Assembly: GCA_947632315.1 (NCBI GenBank)
Contig: CANROV010000023.1
Coordinates: 1 to 17,518 of the forward strand
Origin: Candidatus Gastranaerophilales bacterium
GTDB lineage: Bacteria > Cyanobacteriota > Vampirovibrionia > Gastranaerophilales > Gastranaerophilaceae
Direction: 5' to 3'
DNA length: 17,518 bases
The notes below the pieces were generated by a model. The model was not told the DNA's origin, searched no databases, and was given only the letters and a program-made list of their open reading frames with translations. A program made the translations under genes and the position numbers. This document shows, piece after piece, positions 6,736 through 12,878 of this stretch. Positions within the stretch are counted from its first letter, which is position 1, and every line of letters begins with the position of its first letter.

Positions 6736-7416
6736 ATGGTGAGAAAAATTTTATTATATTTGAGTATTTTATTGCTATTTATGAATAGTGTTTATGCATT
6801 TGCAGATAAAGACATAGAAAATTTAGAAATGTCGATGTACGGAAATATATATTCAAATGAAGATTACGGTTCAAGGATAAAAAGGCTTGAAACTGATTTA
6901 CTCGGAATGACTCAATCGGGAGATATTGACTCCAGAATTGATACATTAAAAAGAATGCACTCTAATTCAAATATAGCTACATTTTCTTATCCTGAGGACA
7001 GATATTACACTCCAAAAAATAAAGGGGTAATAAAAAACTTTTTAAACAATATTTCTTCTTCAATGTTTGATACAGGTACAATTACGGGATATACACCTTC
7101 AATGACATCATCATTTGCAAACAATTTATACAGAAACGAATTTATGAATTTTGTTGATAATCCGTACGGATACTGTCCGTATCATAATGGTTATAACTAT
7201 TTTAATAAACCTCTGCACAGAAATTATCCGAGACATAATTTTAACAATAACAGATTCAGTTATAGGCATGGAAACAATTTATCAAACATACCTCCGCACA
7301 ATCATTATAGGAAATCATATTATAATACGTCAAGAATAGGGCGTTATCCTTATATTCCGACAGATGTTGCCGACAATATATCAACCAGGTCAACTGTACA
7401 TATTTTGCAGGACTGA
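6736..7416 (+). CDS. secreted Asn/Tyr/His-rich protein with tandem 'YG..RI.RLE' repeats
   Basis: This 226-residue protein has a signal peptide (cleavage probably after V-Y-A at residue 21). Residues 27-73 hold two adjacent ~23-residue units of the form L-E-x3-[YL]-G...[YG or ID]-S-R-I-x2-L-[EK], ending at R50 and R73. Similar short repeats occur, from memory, in exported proteins of Melainabacteria and relatives. The remainder (about 75-226) is low in hydrophobic residues and rich in Asn, Tyr, His, Pro and Arg, and probably disordered; residues 145-205 are the extreme part. There is one Cys (147). No enzymatic motif is seen. It may be a cell-surface or envelope-associated protein. It ends just before a shared terminator with rpsR. 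Confidence 0.65.
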   Translation: MVRKILLYLSILLLFMNSVYAFADKDIENLEMSMYGNIYSNEDYGSRIKRLETDLLGMTQSGDIDSRIDTLKRMHSNSNIATFSYPEDRYYTPKNKGVIKNFLNNISSSMFDTGTITGYTPSMTSSFANNLYRNEFMNFVDNPYGYCPYHNGYNYFNKPLHRNYPRHNFNNNRFSYRHGNNLSNIPPHNHYRKSYYNTSRIGRYPYIPTDVADNISTRSTVHILQD

Positions 7417-7429
7417 TTTTATACAATAA

Positions 7430-7455
7430 AAAAGAGAACTGAAAAGTTCTCTTTT
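7430..7455. terminator. bidirectional intrinsic terminator
   Basis: AAAAGAGAACT (7430-7440) and AGTTCTCTTTT (7445-7455) form a perfect 11-base-pair stem closed by a GAAA tetraloop. Read on the plus strand it ends the 6736 gene, 14 bases after its stop. Read on the minus strand it is followed by a T-run and ends the rpsF-ssb-rpsR operon, 23 bases after rpsR. Confidence 0.85.
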
Positions 7456-7477
7456 CATATAAAAATGTATTAAAAAT

Positions 7478-7711
7478 TTATGATTCAAAAACGTAGCAAA
7501 GAAGAGAAGCTTCTCTGGCTTTTTTAACAGCTTTTGCTAATTTTCTTTGATGTTCTGCGCAAGTACCCGTAATCCTTCTCGGAAGAATTTTACCTGCTTC
7601 TGTTAAATATTTTCTTAATTTTTGAGCATCTTTGTAATCAATAGTTTCTATTTTATCTGCACAGAAACTGCAATTTTTACGTTTTTTCTTTTCTACTTGT
7701 TCTTTTGCCAT
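7478..7711 (-). CDS. rpsR: 30S ribosomal protein S18
   Basis: The 77-residue protein aligns along its whole length with bS18: the basic N terminus, YKDAQKLRKYLTEAGKILPRRITG core (residues about 26-49) and CAEHQRKLAKAVKKAR helix. It is part of the small-subunit platform, where it pairs with S6. It keeps CxxC (Cys14 and Cys17 region) plus a third Cys in T-C-A-E-H, the arrangement of the zinc-binding type of S18. GAGGG precedes the ATG. It is the last gene of the rpsF-ssb-rpsR operon, 31 bases after ssb, and is followed by the intrinsic terminator at 7430-7455. Confidence 0.97.
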   Translation of the reverse strand: MAKEQVEKKKRKNCSFCADKIETIDYKDAQKLRKYLTEAGKILPRRITGTCAEHQRKLAKAVKKAREASLLCYVFES

Positions 7712-7742
7712 TATATTTCCCTCTATTTTCTAATTAATTTAA

Positions 7743-8147
7743 TTAAAACGGAATTTCTTCTTCACCGATTAAAACATCATCCATTTCTACTTCAGAGAAT
7801 TTAACGACGTCATCGGATTTGGAATTTTGAGATTGAGCGGACGGTTGAGAAGAAGCCGAACAAGATTCAAAACTTGATAAATCAACTTCCATAATTCTTT
7901 TTTCCGAACCATCCTCCGCTTGAATTGAAGAGACTTGAAGTCTTCCTTCAATAACAATTTTATCTCCTTTTGATACGGAACTTTCTACTGATTCCGCCAA
8001 ATTACCTCTTGCTATAATTCTAATAAGAGTTTGTTCTTTTTCGTCAATATTTAATGTAAAAGAAGTAACGGGAATATTATTACCCGTAAATCTTTTTTCG
8101 GGATTTCTGTATACAATCCCTGATAATACTGCTTTTGCTATTGACAT
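7743..8147 (-). CDS. ssb: single-stranded DNA-binding protein
   Basis: SSB coats single-stranded DNA and recruits repair and replication proteins. This 134-residue copy has the OB-fold N domain (about 1-100, starting MSIAKAVLSGIVYRNPE, with the IIARGNLAE and GDKIVIEGRLQV strands). A short Ser/Gln linker leads to the acidic tip E-E-E-I-P-F that binds partner proteins. It is shorter than most SSBs because the linker is reduced. GGAG lies 8 bases before the ATG. Its place between rpsF and rpsR is the arrangement found in Bacillota, spirochaetes and several other phyla. Confidence 0.95.
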   Translation of the reverse strand: MSIAKAVLSGIVYRNPEKRFTGNNIPVTSFTLNIDEKEQTLIRIIARGNLAESVESSVSKGDKIVIEGRLQVSSIQAEDGSEKRIMEVDLSSFESCSASSQPSAQSQNSKSDDVVKFSEVEMDDVLIGEEEIPF

Positions 8148-8164
8148 ATTTTTCTCCGATTAAG

Positions 8165-8461
8165 TTATGCTTTAACTTCAGATGTTTCAAGAAACATGAT
8201 TCTTAAAATATTTTCGTTAAGTCTTAATTGTCTTCTGAATTTTTCAACCTGATTAGGTTCCATTTCAAAGTTATGTACAACAAAATAACCGTCTCTGTAG
8301 TCTTGAATATCGTATGATAATTTTTTACGGCCTATTTTATCCGTAGAAGTAACTTTGCCTTCAAGCGATGTAATTGTTTCTTCTATTTTTGAAGACAGCT
8401 TATCAAATTCTTCTGAATCGATATTAGGTTTGATTATTGATAATAATTCGTAATTTCTCAA
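8165..8461 (-). CDS. rpsF: 30S ribosomal protein S6 (TTG start)
   Basis: The product is bS6, 98 residues (usual length 95-100), with the RNYELLSIIKP opening strand, the R-K-L-S-Y-D-I region and FRRQLRLNENILR helix typical of the family. It binds S18 and 16S rRNA. The longest open frame starts at an ATG at 8491, but AAGGAG at 8468-8473 sits directly before a TTG at 8461-8459. Starting there gives an N terminus that matches S6, where the Arg-Asn-Tyr-Glu motif is the second to fifth residue. I therefore call TTG as the initiator. First gene of the operon with ssb (17 bases downstream) and rpsR. Confidence 0.93.
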   Translation of the reverse strand: MRNYELLSIIKPNIDSEEFDKLSSKIEETITSLEGKVTSTDKIGRKKLSYDIQDYRDGYFVVHNFEMEPNQVEKFRRQLRLNENILRIMFLETSEVKA

Positions 8462-8467
8462 TTTGTT

Positions 8468-8473
8468 TCTCCT
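8468..8473 (-). promoter_or_regulatory. Shine-Dalgarno fixing the rpsF TTG start
   Basis: AAGGAG on the minus strand, followed by a 6-base spacer (AAACAA region) and TTG at 8461. It lies inside the longer open frame, which argues against the upstream ATG at 8491. Confidence 0.8.
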
Positions 8474-8496
8474 TGACTTATATTTATTCAATAACT

Positions 8497-8502
8497 ATCT
8501 TA
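8497..8502 (-). promoter_or_regulatory. extended -10 of the rpsF operon promoter
   Basis: On the minus strand TGTTAAGAT gives a TGn-extended -10 (TAAGAT). The predicted start is near 8490, leaving a leader of about 29 bases that contains AAGGAG. The element is one arm of an inverted repeat (TTAACAT 8500-8506 with ATGTTAA 8530-8536) whose other arm is the rlmN -10. Confidence 0.45.
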
Positions 8503-8533
8503 ACATGAACATTTTTAAATACAAATTTTATGT

Positions 8534-8539
8534 TAAAAT
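8534..8539 (+). promoter_or_regulatory. extended -10 of the rlmN promoter
   Basis: TGTTAAAAT supplies a TGn-extended -10 (TAAAAT). It ends 10 bases before the ATG at 8550, predicting a leader of only about 4 bases; no Shine-Dalgarno precedes rlmN. The mirror-image extended -10 at 8497-8502 drives the divergent rpsF operon. Confidence 0.45.
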
Positions 8540-8549
8540 TGATTTCAAT

Positions 8550-9581
8550 ATGGAAAAATTTATAATAGTCGGAAAAAATGTAAGCGGGCTTGAAAAATTT
8601 ATGATTGATAATAATCAATCAAAATTTAGAGCGAAGCAGGTATATAACTGGATATATTTAAAGTCTGTCAAAACTTTTGATGATATGACGGATTTACCTG
8701 TTCAAACAAGAGAGCTTCTAAAAGAAAAAGCTGTGCTTACGTCATTATCAATAAAAGATAAACAAGTAAGCAAGGACGGAACAATTAAATATTTGTTTGA
8801 GCTTAAAGATGGAGCATGCGTAGAATCAGTATTGATGAGGTTTGATAACCGTGCTAATTTAACGGCGTGTATAAGTACTCAAGTGGGATGTGCGATGAAT
8901 TGCAGTTTCTGTGCTACTGCAAAATTAGGATTTAAAAGAAATTTGACTTCTGAAGAAATTGTTCAGCAAATATTTTTAATTCAATCTGATACGGGATTAA
9001 AAGTAACAAATATTGTATACATGGGACAGGGTGAACCGCTTTTAAACATAGATAATATGCTTGAATCAATAAAAATATTCAGAGAGCAATTTCAAGTCGG
9101 AGCAAGAAGAATAACCGTTTCAACCTGCGGAATAATTCCCGGTATTGAAAAATTAATGAATATAAATTTTCAATCCACCTTGGCAATATCATTACACGCT
9201 CCTGACAATGAAATAAGAGAAAAAATAATGCCCGTTGCGAAAAAATATAAATTCGATTCTCTTATTGAAACTTTACAAAAGTACACGGAAAAAACATCAA
9301 GACGTGTTACCATAGAGTATGTACTTATAAAAGACGTAAATGACAGTTTGGAGGATGCAAAAAAACTTGCTTTCGCAATATCCAAATTGAAAAGTAACGT
9401 AAACTTAATAATATATAATCAAAACGAAAAAAGCCCGTATAAACGTCCGGAAAAAAATAATATTTTAAAATTTAAATACATCCTTGAAGCTTCCGGGAAA
9501 AAAGTTACGGTAAGACTTGAAAGAGGTGCGGATATTGATGCCGCCTGCGGTCAACTGAGTCTTAAACAAGCTTCAAAATAA
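8550..9581 (+). CDS. rlmN: dual-specificity RNA methyltransferase RlmN (radical SAM)
   Basis: RlmN methylates C2 of adenine 2503 in 23S rRNA and of adenine 37 in some tRNAs. The 343-residue protein has the N-terminal accessory domain (KFRAKQVYNWIY, 25-36), the radical-SAM cluster C-x3-C-x2-C at Cys114, Cys118 and Cys121, the S-adenosylmethionine GQGEPLLN motif, and the C-terminal AACGQ motif. Its Cys333 is the methyl-carrying residue; the resolving Cys is Cys107, seven residues before the cluster as in E. coli. All catalytic residues are present. The longest frame begins at 8463, but its 29 extra residues do not resemble RlmN and overlap the rpsF promoter region, so I start at the MEKFIIVGKN ATG. 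It appears to be transcribed alone. Confidence 0.95.
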   Translation: MEKFIIVGKNVSGLEKFMIDNNQSKFRAKQVYNWIYLKSVKTFDDMTDLPVQTRELLKEKAVLTSLSIKDKQVSKDGTIKYLFELKDGACVESVLMRFDNRANLTACISTQVGCAMNCSFCATAKLGFKRNLTSEEIVQQIFLIQSDTGLKVTNIVYMGQGEPLLNIDNMLESIKIFREQFQVGARRITVSTCGIIPGIEKLMNINFQSTLAISLHAPDNEIREKIMPVAKKYKFDSLIETLQKYTEKTSRRVTIEYVLIKDVNDSLEDAKKLAFAISKLKSNVNLIIYNQNEKSPYKRPEKNNILKFKYILEASGKKVTVRLERGADIDAACGQLSLKQASK

Positions 9582-9621
9582 TTAATTTTCTAATTTATAA
9601 AGATGATATAATTAAAATAAC

Positions 9622-9650
9622 TTGTAATATTTTATTTTTTTGTATAAAAT
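9622..9650 (+). promoter_or_regulatory. candidate promoter of the 9781-rimM-trmD operon
   Basis: TTGTAA (9622-9627) and TAAAAT (9645-9650) are spaced by 17 bases, with TATAAA overlapping at 9643-9648. The predicted start near 9657 gives a leader of about 124 bases, the longest in this window. The leader holds an 8-base direct repeat (CGTTTATA at 9718-9725 and 9735-9742). A small CTTTT-AGA-AAAAG hairpin (9757-9769) touches the ribosome binding site. Confidence 0.45.
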
Positions 9651-9780
9651 AATAATAAAGGTTCATATTTTAATTAATTAAGGTAGAACATATTCTAATC
9701 AACATTGAATTTGAAAACGTTTATAGAAATTATCCGTTTATAAGAGAAGGTTCTTGCTTTTAGAAAAAGGGGCATATTAA

Positions 9781-10614
9781 ATGTACGTAAATAAGTGTAT
9801 TAAATGCGGTGCAGAGTTCGAAACAAAAAATCCAAAAAGAGTAATTTGTCCAAATTGTTTATATTCGGATAAAAAATATACTGAAGAATTATCTCAGGAG
9901 GCTGCAAACGGTTCTTCCATGAAAAATTCATATTCTTCTCCCGATAACTCAAATCCCGAAGAACGTAAATATAGAAATTACGACAGAGCTGATAACAGAC
10001 AAAATCGACCTAATAATTATAACCGCCCCAGAAATTCATTCGGACATGACCATTCATATAATCGTGACAGAAATTCAAACGGTTCATACTCAAGACCTTT
10101 TAATAAATTCAAAAATGATAATAACCAAAGAAACAGGCAAAATAACAGAACTCCTTTTAATAAGCAGAGAGGACAAAGACCTAATAAACCGCCAAGACAA
10201 AAACAATTATTGGTTAGTAAAGAACAAATTGAACAAATAGAAATACTTTATAAAAAAGCTTTACCGCTTCCAAATCCTGACATCCATGAAATTATAGGGC
10301 AGGCAATCGGCTTAGAACCAAGAAAAGTATTTTTTGGAATAAATCTTGTACGCCAAAAATTAATGCTTCCTAAATTGCCGTTTCCAAAAAGAAAATTGGC
10401 AGTTTCACCCGATCAATTGTTTGCAATCAAAAATTTATATGAACCGTTATTACCGCTGCCTCCTATTGGGTGTCATAAAATAATAGCAGCGCAGTTAAAA
10501 ATGGATGAATGGAGAGTTCATGTCGGAATAGGTCTTATAAGAAAACAAATGGGACTCGATAGGTGGAATCAGGAAAGAGAAGATGCTCCGGCTGAATATA
10601 AAAAGACTACTTAA
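9781..10614 (+). CDS. zinc-ribbon, disordered-linker, tandem-repeat protein (putative RNA/ribosome-associated)
   Basis: I do not recognise a named family for this 277-residue protein. Three parts are visible. Residues 1-30 form a zinc ribbon with Cys6, Cys9, Cys23 and Cys26. Residues 45-140 are an Asn/Arg/Ser-rich, low-complexity and probably disordered linker. Residues 145-262 contain two ~55-residue repeats (145-197 and 208-262). Each reads V-S-x-[ED]-Q-[IL]...LY...LPLP...[IC]H[EK]II...[VW][RK]V...GI.L[IVR]R[QK][KQ]. The linker and repeats are basic, which fits RNA binding. AAGGGG lies 8 bases before the ATG. rimM follows after 2 bases, so the gene heads the rimM-trmD operon, where other bacteria often carry rpsP and the KH protein khpA. 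A role in ribosome or RNA metabolism is inference only. Confidence 0.7.
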   Translation: MYVNKCIKCGAEFETKNPKRVICPNCLYSDKKYTEELSQEAANGSSMKNSYSSPDNSNPEERKYRNYDRADNRQNRPNNYNRPRNSFGHDHSYNRDRNSNGSYSRPFNKFKNDNNQRNRQNNRTPFNKQRGQRPNKPPRQKQLLVSKEQIEQIEILYKKALPLPNPDIHEIIGQAIGLEPRKVFFGINLVRQKLMLPKLPFPKRKLAVSPDQLFAIKNLYEPLLPLPPIGCHKIIAAQLKMDEWRVHVGIGLIRKQMGLDRWNQEREDAPAEYKKTT

Positions 10615-10616
10615 TT

Positions 10617-11132
10617 ATGAATTCTGATTTATTATCAATTGCAAAAATTTTGAATTTCCACGGAATAAAAGGTGAGGCTAAATTGGGTTTTTCAAAAGGA
10701 AGAGAAGCTCAAATTGAAGCTTTAAAAAAAGTTTTTGTTAAAAAAAATAACGAATATAAAGAACTTAATGTAACCTCTGTCAGATTTCATAAACATTTTG
10801 CTATAGTTAAATTTAAAGAATTCGATACAGTTAATGATGTTGAGGAATATAAAGGCTGTGATATTTATTTGTCAAAAGATGAAGTTGAAAAGAACTTAGA
10901 GGCGGATGAATTTCTTATTAATGATTTAATCGGCATGGATGTTTATGATGAAGATGGTGCTTGTTTGGGAAACGTTTGTGCTGTTGGAGAAAATCTCGCA
11001 AACAATATTTTGTCGGTAAAAGACAGCAACGGTAAAGAACATCTTGTACCTTTTGTTAAAGAATTGGTTCCCGTTGTTGATTTAATAGGGAAAAAAATAG
11101 TTATAAACAATATAGAAGGTTTAATAAGTTGA
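10617..11132 (+). CDS. rimM: ribosome maturation factor RimM
   Basis: RimM helps assemble the head of the 30S subunit by binding S19. The 171-residue protein has the N-terminal RimM barrel (SIAKILNFHGIKGEAKL at 7-23, the conserved HGIKGE motif) and the C-terminal PRC-barrel (DLIGMDVYDEDGACLG..., about 98-170, ending near EHLVPFVKELVPVVDL). Length is normal. It starts 2 bases after the zinc-ribbon gene without its own clear ribosome binding site, so translation is probably coupled. It ends in TGA overlapping the trmD start. Confidence 0.95.
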   Translation: MNSDLLSIAKILNFHGIKGEAKLGFSKGREAQIEALKKVFVKKNNEYKELNVTSVRFHKHFAIVKFKEFDTVNDVEEYKGCDIYLSKDEVEKNLEADEFLINDLIGMDVYDEDGACLGNVCAVGENLANNILSVKDSNGKEHLVPFVKELVPVVDLIGKKIVINNIEGLIS

Positions 11133-11893
11133 GATTTGATATACTTTCTTTGTTTCCCGAAAATATTATATCGGCCTGTAATTATAGCATAATAAAGCGT
11201 GCGCTTGAGTCAAATTATATAGAAATAAATGCCGTCAATCCGAGAGATTTTTCAAAAGATAAGCATAGAAAAGTCGATGATACCCCTTATGGGGGAGGAA
11301 GCGGTATGTTATTATCATGCCAGCCTTATCTTGATGCACTTTCTTCCGTAAACAGAACTGAAAATTCCAAAACAATAATTTTAACACCGCAAGGTAAAGT
11401 TTATAATCAAGAGCTTGCAAAAGAATATGCACGCTTAAATCAGTTGATAATAATATGCGGACATTATGAAGGTTTTGATGAAAGAATAATAGAAAAATCT
11501 GAAGCGGAAGAAATATCTATAGGTGATTTTGTTATGACAGGCGGTGAATATCCGGCTTTATGTATTATAGACAGTGTAACAAGACTCATTGACGGAGTAT
11601 TGGGTGACGGTGAATCATTTGAAAATGATTCACATTATTACGGTTTATTAGAACACCCTCACTATACAAAGCCTCGTGAATATGAAGGTATGCTTGTTCC
11701 TGAAATATTATTATCCGGAAATCACGAAAAAATAAAAGAATACAGAAGAATACAGCAATTTATTGCCACTAAAAAAAAGCGTCCCGATTTATTTGAAAAA
11801 TTTTTAAAATCTGATATTTCTGATTATGATAAAATGTTATTGGAAAAATATTCAGAGTTAATAAAAAATGAGAACGGCTGTTTTAGAAAATAA
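11129..11893 (+). CDS. trmD: tRNA (guanine-N1)-methyltransferase TrmD (TTG start)
   Basis: TrmD makes m1G37 in tRNAs next to the anticodon and prevents +1 frameshifting. The 254-residue protein shows the SPOUT trefoil-knot fold signature: RFDILSLFPE at 2-11, DTPYGGGSGM at 51-60, ICGHYEGFDERI at 109-120 and IGDFVMTGGE at 131-140. It also carries the catalytic pair Arg152 and Asp167 (E. coli Arg154/Asp169), then HPHYTKP and VPEILLSGNH. The initiator is TTG at 11129, which overlaps the rimM TGA as TTGA; no ATG or GTG fits the conserved N terminus. Its last 26 bases overlap the next gene. rplS, the usual neighbour, is absent. Confidence 0.95.
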   Translation: MRFDILSLFPENIISACNYSIIKRALESNYIEINAVNPRDFSKDKHRKVDDTPYGGGSGMLLSCQPYLDALSSVNRTENSKTIILTPQGKVYNQELAKEYARLNQLIIICGHYEGFDERIIEKSEAEEISIGDFVMTGGEYPALCIIDSVTRLIDGVLGDGESFENDSHYYGLLEHPHYTKPREYEGMLVPEILLSGNHEKIKEYRRIQQFIATKKKRPDLFEKFLKSDISDYDKMLLEKYSELIKNENGCFRK

Positions 11894-12878
11894 TAAATTT
11901 GTAATAAAAGAGATGCCTAAGCCTATTTTGGATGAATATGGAGAAGGTGCAATAATTAAAGTGACAGGCTGCGGGCTTTGCGGGTCTGATATAGTTAAAA
12001 TGCGAACGGGATTGGCAAAGAACGGAAGTGTTCTCGGGCATGAAGTTGTCGGTAAAATAGTTGAAATTAATTCTAAGACTGTATTTAAAGTCGGTGATAA
12101 GGTAGCTTTAGGTCATCATGTTCCATGCTTTAACTGTGATTATTGCAGGAACGGCAATTATTCAATGTGCAGACATTTTAAGTCTACAAACATATTCCCG
12201 GGCGGTTTTTCCGAATATATATATGTTTCTGAGGAACATTTGAATAATACCGTGTTTTATGTAAGTCAGAGTTTATCTGATGTAGAAGCGTCATTTTTGG
12301 AACCTTTAGGGTGCTGCGTAAGAGCGGTAAAACGGGCAAAGGTTTATGAAAATTCAAAATGTCTGATAGTGGGACTTGGTTCAATAGGAATACTTATGGG
12401 CCAGACTGCAAAAGTATTCGGAGCAAAAGTATATGGCTGTGATATAAAAACTGACAGAATTATATTATCGGAACAATTTGGTTTTGAAAAATCATTTTTA
12501 TCTCCAAACATAAATGACTTGAAATTACAAGTAAAAGAAATAGCCCCAATTGGATTTGACACTGTATTTTTAACGGCAGGCGCATCATCATCTCTTGATT
12601 TTGCCGTTAACTCGGTTAGAGACGGCGGGTCGATTGTTGTATTTTCAAGTATAAAAGATGAAAACGGATTTAAGAATAATGAAATTTATTACAGAGAATT
12701 AAATGTTTTTGGCAGTTATTCTCCGGCACCGAAAGACTTAGAAGATTCAAAAACATTACTTGATGAAAGAAGAGTTAAAGTTTTGGGATTATCTACTGTT
12801 TATAACATTGAAAACTTAAATGAAGCAATATCAGATACAATATCAAATAAAATAATGAAAGCATACATAAAGATATGA
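11868..12878 (+). CDS. zinc-dependent medium-chain dehydrogenase, NAD-type (first of a pair)
   Basis: This 336-residue protein is a complete MDR-family alcohol/polyol dehydrogenase. Catalytic zinc ligands are Cys38 (G-C-G-L-C-G-S-D), His58-Glu59 and Glu145. The structural zinc lobe has Cys87, Cys90, Cys93 and Cys101. The Rossmann motif G-L-G-S-I-G (169-174) is followed by Asp192 at the end of the second strand, typical of NAD(H) preference. Substrate is unknown; the closest-looking relatives are sorbitol/threonine/galactitol-phosphate dehydrogenases. The ATG lies inside trmD, a 26-base overlap in another frame, which gives an N terminus (MRTAVLEN) normal for the family. It overlaps the next dehydrogenase by 4 bases (ATGA), so the two are probably made together. 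Confidence 0.88.
   Translation: MRTAVLENNKFVIKEMPKPILDEYGEGAIIKVTGCGLCGSDIVKMRTGLAKNGSVLGHEVVGKIVEINSKTVFKVGDKVALGHHVPCFNCDYCRNGNYSMCRHFKSTNIFPGGFSEYIYVSEEHLNNTVFYVSQSLSDVEASFLEPLGCCVRAVKRAKVYENSKCLIVGLGSIGILMGQTAKVFGAKVYGCDIKTDRIILSEQFGFEKSFLSPNINDLKLQVKEIAPIGFDTVFLTAGASSSLDFAVNSVRDGGSIVVFSSIKDENGFKNNEIYYRELNVFGSYSPAPKDLEDSKTLLDERRVKVLGLSTVYNIENLNEAISDTISNKIMKAYIKI

Noticed and set aside
8463..8549. 29 extra N-terminal codons for RlmN
   Set aside because: They do not resemble the RlmN N terminus, cover the divergent promoter region and have no ribosome binding site; the ATG at 8550 matches the family.
9674..9763. Open frame in the leader of the 9781 gene, reading ...NIEFENVYRNYPFIREG...
   Set aside because: Protein-like in appearance, but it has no ATG, GTG or TTG in frame and no ribosome binding site; treated as untranslated leader.
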